In this document: positions 6,216 through 15,010 of the stretch, one piece after another
How the letters are laid out: each line of letters begins with the position of its first letter
How positions within the stretch are numbered: the stretch's first letter is position 1
Assembly: GCA_029556615.1 (NCBI GenBank)
Contig: JAKQDD010000001.1
Location: 1-53,866 of the forward strand
Direction: 5' to 3'
Length of the DNA: 53,866 nucleotides
DNA from: Verrucomicrobiota bacterium
Lineage (GTDB): Bacteria > Verrucomicrobiota > Verrucomicrobiia > Limisphaerales > J093
The notes under the pieces: model-generated
What the model was told of the DNA's origin: nothing
Seen by the model: only the letters and a program-made list of their open reading frames with translations
Database searches by the model: none
Translations under genes and position numbers: made by a program

Positions 6216-8597
6216 ATGAACCCTTCCCGACGCCAGTTCCTCCGAACCGCCGGTTGTGCCGCGGGCGCGCTCTGCCTGCCCCTGGGCCCCGCACAAGCCC
6301 TGGCTGCGGACGCCACCAATCCCCCGCTGCACGCCTCAACGCTGCCCGTCGGCAACGCACCCGTCCCCGTCGACATCCCCCACTTCCCCAGCCGTCTCCA
6401 CGCCCTGGTCTGGCGCAATTGGGATCTCGTGCCAATCCGCCGCGTCGCCCGCGTCGTCGGCGCCCCCGACAGCGAGCTCCGCCGCATGGGCCGCGCCATG
6501 GGCCTCAAGGGCCCCCGCCGAATCCCACCTCACGTTCAAGCCCGGTCGACCATCACCGTCATCCGCCGCAACTGGCACCTGCTCCCCTATGACCAACTGC
6601 TGCAATTGCTCGAATGGTCCCCCGAACAGCTGGCCTACGCGCTACGCGAGGACGATTTCCTCTACATCAAACTCGGCAATCACAAACCGCAATGCGCCCC
6701 CGTGCGCTACGCCCCGGTCAATGACCGCACTCGAGCCCGCGAACGCGAGATCGCCCGCATCACCCGCGAATCCACCACCGCCAAGCCGGCCGCCCCGCAA
6801 GACCCCCTCTTCGGCTTCGTCGAACGCCTCTCCGCCACGCTCCCTCCGGCGGCCGCCCGCCACCTGTCCCCTCGCCTGAAGCCCCGCTTCTGCTTCTCCT
6901 ACTTCGCGCTCTACGGCGATTCCCTCCTGCCCGGGGCGGCCGATCCCTACCCGGACGGTCTGCTGGCCCGTCTCGCCGACAGCGGCGTCGACGGCGTCTG
7001 GCTCCAGGCCGTGCTCTACCGCCTCGCCCCGTTCCCGTGGGACCCCGCGCTCAGCGACCGTTACCAGGAACGGCTCCGCGAGCTTGGCCGTCTGGTCGCC
7101 CGCGCGCGCCGTCACGGGATCGGGATCTGGCTCTATCTCAACGAGCCTCGCGCCATGCCCCTGGCTTTCCATGCCGCCCACCCCGGACTCAAAGGCGTCA
7201 CCGAAGGCGATCACGCAACGCTCTGCACCAGCATCCCCGCCGTCCGCGATTACCTCCGCAACGCCATCGCCGGCATCTGCCAGGCCGTGCCCGACCTCGC
7301 CGGCTTCTTCACCATCACCGCCTCGGAAAACCTCACCCACTGCTGGTCCCACCACGCCGGCAACCACTGCCCCCGCTGCAGCCAAAGGCCCGCCGCCGAC
7401 GTCATCGCGGAAGCCAACGCCTGCGTCCATGCCGGCATCACCGCCGCCCAAAGCCGGGCACGCCTCATCGCCTGGGACTGGGGTTGGCCCGACGACGCCG
7501 CACCCGACGTCATCCGCCAGCTCCCCCATGGTGTGGCGTTCATGAGCGTCAGCGAATGGAGCCTGCCCCTCGACCGCGGCGGCGTCGCCACCAGCGTCGG
7601 CGAGTACTCGATCTCCGCCATCGGCCCCGGACCGCGCGCCCGCAAGCACTGGGCCCTCGCCCGCCATCGCGGCCTCGAAACGCTCGCCAAAATCCAGGCC
7701 GGCAATACGTGGGAGCTCTCCGCTGTCCCCTACATCCCCGCCGTCGAGAACGTCGCCCGGCACACCGCCAACCTGCTCGGCGAACGGATCAATGGCCTGA
7801 TGCTCGGCTGGACCCTCGGCGGTTATCCCTCGCCCAATCTCGAGGTCGTCGCCGCCGTCGCCTCAAGCCCGGACCCGGCCGCCACCGACGCCGTCCCCAA
7901 AGCCCTCCTCGACGTCGCCACCCGCCGCTTCGGCCCGGTCGCCGCCCCGGCGGTCGTCGACGCCTGGCGCGGCTTCAGCGCCGCCTTCAGCGAGTTCCCC
8001 TACCACGGCGGCCTCGTCTACAACGCACCCATGCAGTACGGGCCAAGCAACCTCCTCTGGGAAAAACCCACCGGCTACCGCGCTACCATGGTCGGCTTCC
8101 CCTATGACGACCTCGACGGCTGGCGCCAGGTCTACCCGCCCGAGGTCTTCATCCGCCAGTTCCTCAAGGTCGCCGATGGCTTCGATCACGCCCTGGCCGC
8201 GCTACGTTCCACACTCCGGGCCCTGGCCCGACAACCCTCCCCTGCTCATCGCGCCGCGCTCAACCTCGAAATGGGCGTCGCCGAAGCCGCCGCCCTCCAC
8301 TTCCGCAGTACCGCCAACCAGGCCCGGTTCGTCCTCGCCCGCCAAACCCTCGCCGCCGCCATCACAACGGCCCAGGCGGAACCCGCCCTCCAAACACTGA
8401 AACAGATCCTCGAATCGGAAGCCGCCATCGCCGCCAGACTCCACACGCTCCAGCTCGGCGATTCCCGCCTCGGCTTTGAAGCCTCCAATCAGTACTTCTT
8501 CGTGCCCGCCGATCTGATCGAGAAAGTCCTCAATTGCCGCGATCTCCTGGCCCGCTGGCTGCCCGCCCAAGCCCGACGCTTTGGATCAAGCGCCTGA
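6216..8597 (+). CDS. Tat-exported TIM-barrel-like protein with duplicated N-terminal module
   Basis: 793 residues. A twin-arginine signal (RRQFLR, 5-10, then a hydrophobic stretch to about 30) marks export in folded form. Residues 67-97 (WRNWDLVPIRRVARVVGAPD onward) and 118-149 (RRNWHLLPYDQLLQLLEWSP onward) are two related helical repeats, each with an aromatic NW followed by a Pro and a helix-turn-helix-like segment. Residues about 220-560 look like a glycoside-hydrolase TIM barrel: FCFSYFALYGDS, GVDGVWLQAVLYRL, GIGIWLYLNEPRAM, and SENLTHCWSHH followed by a CPRC pair that could bind metal. A helical C-terminal third follows. I cannot name the family; GH20-like or family-10-like hydrolase is the nearest impression. 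No Shine-Dalgarno motif is obvious before the ATG. Confidence 0.75.
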   Translation: MNPSRRQFLRTAGCAAGALCLPLGPAQALAADATNPPLHASTLPVGNAPVPVDIPHFPSRLHALVWRNWDLVPIRRVARVVGAPDSELRRMGRAMGLKGPRRIPPHVQARSTITVIRRNWHLLPYDQLLQLLEWSPEQLAYALREDDFLYIKLGNHKPQCAPVRYAPVNDRTRAREREIARITRESTTAKPAAPQDPLFGFVERLSATLPPAAARHLSPRLKPRFCFSYFALYGDSLLPGAADPYPDGLLARLADSGVDGVWLQAVLYRLAPFPWDPALSDRYQERLRELGRLVARARRHGIGIWLYLNEPRAMPLAFHAAHPGLKGVTEGDHATLCTSIPAVRDYLRNAIAGICQAVPDLAGFFTITASENLTHCWSHHAGNHCPRCSQRPAADVIAEANACVHAGITAAQSRARLIAWDWGWPDDAAPDVIRQLPHGVAFMSVSEWSLPLDRGGVATSVGEYSISAIGPGPRARKHWALARHRGLETLAKIQAGNTWELSAVPYIPAVENVARHTANLLGERINGLMLGWTLGGYPSPNLEVVAAVASSPDPAATDAVPKALLDVATRRFGPVAAPAVVDAWRGFSAAFSEFPYHGGLVYNAPMQYGPSNLLWEKPTGYRATMVGFPYDDLDGWRQVYPPEVFIRQFLKVADGFDHALAALRSTLRALARQPSPAHRAALNLEMGVAEAAALHFRSTANQARFVLARQTLAAAITTAQAEPALQTLKQILESEAAIAARLHTLQLGDSRLGFEASNQYFFVPADLIEKVLNCRDLLARWLPAQARRFGSSA

Positions 8598-8676
8598 CCC
8601 GATCTTCAGGCAACCTGCCTTCCCGCAAGCCCGCAACCGGCTGACACCACCGGACGCCCCATGCCTCGGCACGCCA

Positions 8677-8796
8677 TCACTTCAATAGGACGTACAGCGC
8701 GTGGATCAGGCCCCGGATGTAGAAGACATGGACAAACGCCGCGCGATCCTTCTCAATGGGGGCCGCCGGGACGACCGCTGACGGCGTCCGCGGCAT
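8677..8796 (-). CDS. Possible 39-residue small protein
   Basis: An ATG-initiated frame in the gap between two plus-strand genes, read on the minus strand. The C-terminal half (EKDRAAFVHVFYIRGL then a hydrophobic IHALYVLLK end) looks like an amphipathic or membrane helix, unlike the Arg/Pro-rich products of shadow frames here. No ribosome-binding site is visible. It could be the remnant end of a lost gene, a small membrane protein or chance. Confidence 0.2.
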   Translation of the reverse strand: MPRTPSAVVPAAPIEKDRAAFVHVFYIRGLIHALYVLLK

Positions 8797-8804
8797 GGAA
8801 TCCG

Positions 8805-10736
8805 ATGCACAATCATCTCATTGATTCTCCCTCCCGCACTCGAACGGCCCCGCGTCGCGCCCGCCGCCCCGCCGGCGTCCGACAGGCCTTCCTCGCCATC
8901 GCCGCGCTCCTCATGCCCGTCGCAGGCGCCCTCACGCCCTATCTCTCGCCCGCCGCCCTCGAGCCCTCCCCGGACGGCACCCGGCTCTACGTCGCCTGCA
9001 CCACCGCCAACCTCGTCCAGACCGTCGACGTCGGCCGGCGCTCCGTGATCGCCTCGACCGCCGTTCCGGCGCCGCCGACCGGCTTGGCCGTCGCCCGCGA
9101 CGGCAGCCGCGTCTACGTGACGTGCGCAGGCCCCACCAGCCAGATCGCCGTCATCGACCCCGCCGCCGGCAGCATCCTCAAGTCCTGGCCGACCGGCCAC
9201 ACCGCCATGGGCCCCGTCCTCAGCCCCGACAACCGGTCGTTGTACGTCTGCCTCCGCTTCGAGAACGTCGTGGCCCGGCTCGATACGGACACCGGCAAGG
9301 TCCTTTGGCAAACGCCGGTCGCCCGTGAGCCCGTGGCCGCCGCCCTCACCCCCGACGGCCGATGGCTCCTCGTCGCCAACCACCTCCATAACGGCCCCGC
9401 CAACGCCGATACCGTCGCCGCCGTCGTCACCGTCCTCGACGCCGCCACGGGCACCGTCGCGAAAGAGCTCCAACTGCCCAACGGCAGCGGTGTCCTCAAC
9501 GAAATCCGCGTCTCACCCGACGGCCGCTACGCCGCCGTCAGCCACCTCCTGGGCCGGTTTCCCCTCCCCACCACCCAGCTCGATCGCGGCTGGATGAACA
9601 CCAACGCCCTCACGCTCATCGATCTCGAGTCCATGACCCTCCTCAACACCGTCCTCCTCGATAACATCGATCGCGGCGCCGCCAACCCCTGGGGCCTCGC
9701 CTGGACCGCCGACAGCCAGACCCTTGCCGTCACCCACGCCGGCACCCACGAGCTCAGCCTCATCACAGTCCCCGCCGTCCGCGCCCGGCTCGATCAGCTC
9801 GCCGCCGGCACGAACGCCCCCGCCACCACCCCGGCCGCCTACGCCTCAGCCTCCCGCGTCCCCGACGATGTCCCCAATGACCTCGCGTTCCTCGTCGGCA
9901 TGCGACGCCGGATCGCCTTCCCGGAAACCGACCGCGGACCCCGAGCCGTCGCCATCATCGGCCAGACCGCGTTCGTCGCCCATTACTTCACCGATACCCT
10001 CTCGACCGTCAGCCTCGACGCCGAAAAACCGCGCCCGGAATCGTTCCGCCTCGGACCCGCGGTCCCGCTCACGCCGGAGCGCCAGGGCGAACTCGCCTTC
10101 CATGACGCCGGCATCTGCTTCCAAGGCTGGCAATCGTGCGCTTCCTGCCACCCCGGCGACGGCCGCGTCGACGCCCTCAACTGGGACCTGCTCAACGACG
10201 GCATCGGCAATCCCAAGAACAACAAGAGCATGCTCCTCACCCATCGCACGCCCCCTTCCATGAGCAGCGGCGTGCGTGAGACCGGCGAGATGGCCGTCCG
10301 GGCCGGCATCCGCCACATCCTCTTCACCGTCCAACCCGAGTCCGTCGCGGAGTCCATCGACGCTTACCTCAAGGCGCTCCGCCCCGTGCCCAGCCCCCAC
10401 CTCGTCAAGGGCCAGCTCTCCCCCGCCGCCCAACGCGGCCACAAGATCTTCAACGATACCCAGGTCGGCTGCGCCACCTGCCATCCGCCAACCCTCTTCA
10501 CCGACCTCAACCACTACGACGTCGGCACCGCCAGCGCCCTCGACCAGGGCGTGCGCGAGTTCGATACCCCAACGCTCGTCGAGGTCTGGCGCACCGCCCC
10601 TTACCTCCACGACGGATCAGCCGTCACCCTGAAAGAGCTCTTCACTCAGCGCAACGCCGGCGACCGCCACGGGGCCACCTCCCACCTCACCCCGCAACAA
10701 CTCGACGACCTCGTCGCCTACTTGCTCTCCTTGTGA
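8805..10736 (+). CDS. Beta-propeller di-haem cytochrome c peroxidase-like protein
   Basis: 643 residues from the ATG at 8805, which sits directly before the basic, hydrophobic signal segment; a longer in-frame start at 8661 would add 48 Arg/Gly-rich residues. Residues about 50-330 form YVTN-type propeller blades, with repeated patterns such as RLYVACTTANLVQTVD and SRVYVTCAGPTSQIAVID. The C-terminal third is a MauG/cytochrome c peroxidase-type di-haem domain with CASCH at 445-449 and CATCH at 556-560 and a closing APYLHDGSAVTLKELF motif typical of that family. Predicted periplasmic electron transfer or peroxide-dependent oxidation; the natural substrate is unknown. Fusions of this kind are common in Verrucomicrobiota and Planctomycetota. 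Confidence 0.87.
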   Translation: MHNHLIDSPSRTRTAPRRARRPAGVRQAFLAIAALLMPVAGALTPYLSPAALEPSPDGTRLYVACTTANLVQTVDVGRRSVIASTAVPAPPTGLAVARDGSRVYVTCAGPTSQIAVIDPAAGSILKSWPTGHTAMGPVLSPDNRSLYVCLRFENVVARLDTDTGKVLWQTPVAREPVAAALTPDGRWLLVANHLHNGPANADTVAAVVTVLDAATGTVAKELQLPNGSGVLNEIRVSPDGRYAAVSHLLGRFPLPTTQLDRGWMNTNALTLIDLESMTLLNTVLLDNIDRGAANPWGLAWTADSQTLAVTHAGTHELSLITVPAVRARLDQLAAGTNAPATTPAAYASASRVPDDVPNDLAFLVGMRRRIAFPETDRGPRAVAIIGQTAFVAHYFTDTLSTVSLDAEKPRPESFRLGPAVPLTPERQGELAFHDAGICFQGWQSCASCHPGDGRVDALNWDLLNDGIGNPKNNKSMLLTHRTPPSMSSGVRETGEMAVRAGIRHILFTVQPESVAESIDAYLKALRPVPSPHLVKGQLSPAAQRGHKIFNDTQVGCATCHPPTLFTDLNHYDVGTASALDQGVREFDTPTLVEVWRTAPYLHDGSAVTLKELFTQRNAGDRHGATSHLTPQQLDDLVAYLLSL

Positions 10737-10891
10737 GAAACCCAGCGGCCCGGCCTGTGGACCTTCCGCTCTGAAGGCTCCTCCTTGTCAGAAAACACCT
10801 ACCCACATGTTGTCTCTTTCGCCTTGGCGGAGGCGGAGGAGAGGAGGGGCCTGTGTCCGTCCGCGAGGCCGGCACCCCTCTCCCTCGATCC

Positions 10892-10976
10892 ACCCCCGCT
10901 CCGGGGTCGCAGGGGGAGGCAAGAACCGGTGCGCGGACTCGATTGAGCGACCTGGGTCCGCTGTTCGCCGCAGGCG
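10892..10976 (+). repeat. Family C repeat, copy 1
   Basis: About 85 bases beginning ACCCCCGCTCCGGGGTCGCA and ending CTGTTCGCCGCAGGCG, with an inverted copy at 34615-34700. The left end can fold (CCCCCGCTCCGGGG). It runs into an inverted family A fragment sharing GCCTAACGC and GGATCC with the A left end. Confidence 0.75.
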
Positions 10977-10998
10977 TTAGGCGAGGATCCGGGTCCAC
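10968..10998 (-). repeat. Family A left-end fragment, inverted
   Basis: Reverse complement of the family A start (GGATCCTCGCCTAACGCCTG in the forward element), directly continuing a family C copy. Only about 30 bases are retained, so this is a relic or a junction product. Confidence 0.65.
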
Positions 10999-11104
10999 GC
11001 CTTCTCCGACGTCCTCACTCCCTGCACGAGAATGCCAAAGCCACCCACCGGACGGCGCCACCGCCCGAGCCCAACGCGGACGACCTCGCAGGCCAACAAC
11101 CCGC

Positions 11105-13987
11105 TCACCGGGCAGCTTCGAGCATCGGCCCCATCTCCTCCCGCAGCCGCACCAGTTGTTGCTCCTGCTCCGGGCTGAAAGCGCCCAGACGCTGCGCGTA
11201 CGTGTCCATCCACGTCGTCAGCCGTTCTCTCTCGTCAACAGCCAATTCCACATCCCGGTGCGCCGCGTCCCCGAGCACTCCCAAGAGCCGACTCCGCTGC
11301 GCCACGCCCCCGCCGGGAATCGACCGCCCGTCCGCATACGCCTTCTTCACCAGGCTCCTCAAACTCGGCTCACCAAAGCCCACCAGCGACTCGTACGCCT
11401 TGTCCGGCGTCAGCACGAAATCGACCGCCCGCGCATCCTCGCCGCCCGGCTGATGGCACCGCACACACCGCCGGTCCAATACCGGCTGCACCAACCGGTC
11501 GAAGCGCAAGGGCCACGAACCGTCCGGCCCCGGCACAATCCGGGAGGGCTCCCGCCGTGCCGCCATGACGCCCCGCACCCGTGGCGCCAACTCCCGGGGC
11601 TCGTGACAGCCCACGCACGTCAGCGTCTCTCCCGCCTGCACATGCGTGACCGTCCGCATCGTCTGCACCGCCATGCCCCGCGCATCCAGCGCCTGGAAAA
11701 ACAGGATCACCCCCGAAGGCACCCGGAAATGAGCCGAGCCATCCTCCTCGACCGGCACCGTCCCCAACACGCACTTCCCAGGATCGTCGTCCGTCAGTCC
11801 CATGTTCGGCCGGTTCATCACCGGATGCGTCTTCGGCGGCACGGTCACCAGCCGCAACGCCCGGATCTCACCCCGCGCCACCCCCGGCAACCCCTCGTAA
11901 ACATCCAAGAGCAGAAACCGCCCCTCGTCCGCCCCCCTCCGGTTCCCGCGCTCGGCCAACACCGGCGCCGGATGTCGCGATCGCACCGGGATCGGCTCGT
12001 AACACGCAATCGCCGGATCACGATACAGCAGTTCAAGACCCATCTCGGCATCGTAATAGTAGATTCCCATGCCGTTGTCCGGACGCCGCACCGCATGCCA
12101 CCGATCCCAACCCGCCGGCCCCGGCACCCGCGCCCCCTCGTCCCCCCACGCCACCACGTACTGCCGCTCGGATAGCGGCCATGGATCCGCATACGACGTC
12201 GCCGGCCACGCCTCGATCTCGGGGAACGGCACCTCGGGCGTCAACCGCTTCAACGGCGTCGCGCCCTCCTGGCCCGCATCCGGATCAAACAACACCAGGC
12301 TCCCCATCGTCTGGCTGTGGTGCGCCGACGCCGTGAATACGATCTTGCGCGACCCCGGCACCGGCACCGGCTCGAAGACACAGTGCGGACTCCGCGTGTA
12401 GTTCCCGAACACAATCCGCGGATTCGTCCCGTCCGGGTTGATCGCCCATAAACCCATGTACGGCATGTTGTCCCGATCCACATAATCCCACCTCGAGTGC
12501 AGAATCGAACCGTCATGCGCAATCTCGGGCGTCCACTCGAACATCTCGAAGGGCGAAATCGCCCGGATGTCGCCCCCGTCCGGATCCATCGTGTGCAGGG
12601 TGTACACCGCAACCGGCCTCGAAGCGTCCCCGCCGCACCGAACGTAGATGTCTGGCAGGTCCGGCCGCTCGACCGTCGCCGCCGCCGTCCGACCGGTGAC
12701 CTGCACCGATTGCCCCCGGCGCGTCGACAGAAACACAATCCGGCCGTCCGGCAAATACCGACCGTCGAAGTCATCGTACTTGCCCCGCGTCAACTGCCTC
12801 AGCCCCGTCCCGTCGATCCCCATCTCGAACAGATGATAGAACGCATCCTCCGGCACGTTCGCCTTGTCCAGCTTGTTGGGTTCGCCCGCCAGATGCGGAT
12901 AGTGCCGGCACCACGCAAACAACACCCGCCGACCGTCGTACGACAGCGTCGGCCTCAGGAAACTGCCGCCATCGCCCAGCACCCCCGAGATGCACTCGGC
13001 CGACGGCGTCGCCGACCGGAACCCGCGCAGCAGATACAAACCGCCCCCCGGCTGCGACCACCAGCCGTAGTACTGGTCGGACATGTGATTGAACGTCGCC
13101 GGCCGGCGCTTTGTGATCAGCAGCGCCTCGAAATCCAACAGCGGATCACCCAGCAGCAACGGTCGCAGTATCCACCGGGCCTCAAGGAACAACCCCCTCC
13201 CATCCCCGCCGGCGTCCAGCCTCGCCAGCGACGCTTCCACCCGCTCGATCGCCCCCGCCATCGCCTCGCGGCCGCCATCCGTCCCCTCCCCCTCCCGTCC
13301 TTCACGCAGCAACCGCCGACAAGCCTCGAGCGCTGCCTTCGTCCGGATACGCCAGTCCACCGGCGGCAGCGGCCGATGATCAACCGACCACTGCGATGTG
13401 CTGCATTGATCCGCCGCTGCCCCCAGCGCCAGGTTCCGCGTCGGTTCCTCGCTTCCATAGACCTCGACCTCGTCCAAGTGCAGAAACCGGCTGCCGCCCA
13501 ACTGCACCCGGACATGGCGGGCGTCGCCCCCCCCCAACTCCACCTGCAGCGGCTTCCGGTCCGGCACGCCCCGAAACAGGCCGCCCCCGTGTCGATAGAC
13601 CTCCCGCCATTCCCGGCCATCATGCGACACCCGCACCGCCAGGTTCGTCGCCCGCCTCGATGCATCCTCGTTATCCGCCCGGTTCCAGATCACCACCCGC
13701 GCCAGCGGCCGGCTCGCCCCGAGGTCAACCTGCCACCACGGGTCCTCCGCCTGGCCCGTGTGAAAACCGTACCCGCCGTCCTTGATGCCGTCACAACCGC
13801 CCAGGGCGTCCATCGCGGTCGTGATCACCGCCGCGCGGTTCGTCCCGGCCAGCAGCTCCTCGCGCCGGATCCAATCCGCCTCGACCTGCCGGCGCCACGC
13901 ATCGGCCGGGACTACGTCCTGCCCCGCCCGCGCCATCACACCCGCGCCGAGCGCCGCCAGCCAAAACCAACAATCGAACCGCCGCAT
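11105..13987 (-). CDS. F5/8-PD40-dihaem secreted protein (HzsA-like)
   Basis: 960 residues with a signal peptide (about 6-21). Residues about 50-195 form an F5/8 type C (discoidin, CBM32-like) domain: DPWWQVDLGASRPLARVVIW and a closing HLDEVEVYG. A long middle region (about 340-640) has WD40/PD40 strands such as RPTLSYDGRRVLFAW and DGRYLPDGRIVFLSTRRG. The C-terminal part has two c-type haem sites, CVGCH at 791-795 and CVRCH at 841-845. This order matches proteins annotated after the hydrazine synthase alpha subunit. In this setting it is almost certainly not a hydrazine synthase, since no partner subunits are present. It is the last gene of a three-gene minus-strand operon, 12 bases after the aldo/keto reductase. 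Role inferred: periplasmic redox enzyme acting on a bound carbohydrate. Confidence 0.85.
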   Translation of the reverse strand: MRRFDCWFWLAALGAGVMARAGQDVVPADAWRRQVEADWIRREELLAGTNRAAVITTAMDALGGCDGIKDGGYGFHTGQAEDPWWQVDLGASRPLARVVIWNRADNEDASRRATNLAVRVSHDGREWREVYRHGGGLFRGVPDRKPLQVELGGGDARHVRVQLGGSRFLHLDEVEVYGSEEPTRNLALGAAADQCSTSQWSVDHRPLPPVDWRIRTKAALEACRRLLREGREGEGTDGGREAMAGAIERVEASLARLDAGGDGRGLFLEARWILRPLLLGDPLLDFEALLITKRRPATFNHMSDQYYGWWSQPGGGLYLLRGFRSATPSAECISGVLGDGGSFLRPTLSYDGRRVLFAWCRHYPHLAGEPNKLDKANVPEDAFYHLFEMGIDGTGLRQLTRGKYDDFDGRYLPDGRIVFLSTRRGQSVQVTGRTAAATVERPDLPDIYVRCGGDASRPVAVYTLHTMDPDGGDIRAISPFEMFEWTPEIAHDGSILHSRWDYVDRDNMPYMGLWAINPDGTNPRIVFGNYTRSPHCVFEPVPVPGSRKIVFTASAHHSQTMGSLVLFDPDAGQEGATPLKRLTPEVPFPEIEAWPATSYADPWPLSERQYVVAWGDEGARVPGPAGWDRWHAVRRPDNGMGIYYYDAEMGLELLYRDPAIACYEPIPVRSRHPAPVLAERGNRRGADEGRFLLLDVYEGLPGVARGEIRALRLVTVPPKTHPVMNRPNMGLTDDDPGKCVLGTVPVEEDGSAHFRVPSGVILFFQALDARGMAVQTMRTVTHVQAGETLTCVGCHEPRELAPRVRGVMAARREPSRIVPGPDGSWPLRFDRLVQPVLDRRCVRCHQPGGEDARAVDFVLTPDKAYESLVGFGEPSLRSLVKKAYADGRSIPGGGVAQRSRLLGVLGDAAHRDVELAVDERERLTTWMDTYAQRLGAFSPEQEQQLVRLREEMGPMLEAAR

Positions 13988-13999
13988 TCGTCCTCACCC

Positions 14000-15010
14000 T
14001 CAGTGCCCAACGGGTTCGCCCAGCGCTACCACGTCCTGCCGGATCCGGGCCACGTCCGCCGCCTCCAGTTGCAAACGGCCCGCCCCCGCGTTCTCCTTCA
14101 GTTGCTGGCGATTCCGCATGCCGCAGAGGACATGCGTGACGCCTGGCTGCACCGCCGTCCACGCGAGTACCAGCTGCGCCAGACTGCATCCGTACTTCGC
14201 CGTCAAATCCCCCCACCCGGCCAGCAAGTCTAGCACCCGCCGGCGGTTCGCCGGCAGGTACCAGGCATTCCAAACCTCGTTGCTTCGAAAGTCCTCCCGG
14301 CCAAAGACCCGGTCCATCCCCACCTTGCCCGTCAGCAGCCCCTGCTCGAGCGACATGTAGGTCAACGTCGCAATCCGGTGTTCCCGGCAATACGGCAGAA
14401 TGTCCCGCTCCGGATCCCGGAACAGCATGCTGTAGCGGAACTGGTCGCTCGCCACCGGGCCGCGCGCACAGTTCTCCTCGAGCTCCGACAAGGTGACATT
14501 CGACACGCCAATCGCACGGATCTTGCCCTGGCTCTGCAGCTTCAACAGACACGCCATTGTGTCGGCAACCGGCGTCGCCTCCGGCGGACAGGCCGGCCAA
14601 TGGGTCTGATACAAGTCAATGCACTCGATCCCGAGATTCCGCAGGCTCCGCTCGACCTCGATCTGAATGGTGTCAGGCCGCAGGCTCCGATACATCCGCC
14701 GCCCCGCCAGCTCGACGAAAAACGAGCCGCGCTCGTCATCGGTCCATAGCCCGCACTTCGTCGCCACCACCGCCCGGTCGCGCCGGCCCTTCAACGCCTC
14801 GCCCACGACACGCTCGCTCCGGCCCCAGCCATAAGCCGGCGCCGTGTCAATCAGGTTGATCCCCTCGTCCAACGCCGCCTGCAGCGTGTACACGGACTCC
14901 CGGTCATCCGGGTCCTCCCCCCACGTCGGACCCCCTCCCAACACCCACGTCCCAACCCCAATCACCGACGCTTCGATCCCGGACGCTCCCAACGGTCGCA
15001 TGGTCATCAT
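14000..15010 (-). CDS. Aldo/keto reductase
   Basis: 336-residue cytoplasmic NAD(P)H-dependent oxidoreductase of the AKR superfamily. The catalytic tetrad is visible in order: DTAPAYGWG (Asp and Tyr, about 53-61), the Lys in VVATKCGL and the His in YQTHWP. The cofactor-binding end (SNVTLSELE, then QLVLAWTAVQPGVTHVLCG) is also typical. Its start overlaps the stop of the upstream methyltransferase-like gene by four bases (ATGA), so the two are translationally coupled. It resembles sugar or L-galactose dehydrogenase-type AKRs; the substrate is not determined. Confidence 0.92.
   Translation of the reverse strand: MMTMRPLGASGIEASVIGVGTWVLGGGPTWGEDPDDRESVYTLQAALDEGINLIDTAPAYGWGRSERVVGEALKGRRDRAVVATKCGLWTDDERGSFFVELAGRRMYRSLRPDTIQIEVERSLRNLGIECIDLYQTHWPACPPEATPVADTMACLLKLQSQGKIRAIGVSNVTLSELEENCARGPVASDQFRYSMLFRDPERDILPYCREHRIATLTYMSLEQGLLTGKVGMDRVFGREDFRSNEVWNAWYLPANRRRVLDLLAGWGDLTAKYGCSLAQLVLAWTAVQPGVTHVLCGMRNRQQLKENAGAGRLQLEAADVARIRQDVVALGEPVGH

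Larger units (their letters stand above)
10737..11104. other. Convergent intergenic region holding repeats
   Basis: This 368-base gap separates the ends of a plus-strand and a minus-strand gene. It contains a family C copy (10892-10976) joined to a short inverted piece of the family A left end (about 10968-10998). I see no gene and no classical terminator with a T-tract. Confidence 0.6.

Noticed and set aside
11105..13987. A true hydrazine synthase alpha subunit, which would imply anammox metabolism
   Set aside because: Only the propeller/haem architecture is shared. There are no HzsB/HzsC or hydrazine dehydrogenase genes, and an F5/8 domain is fused instead.
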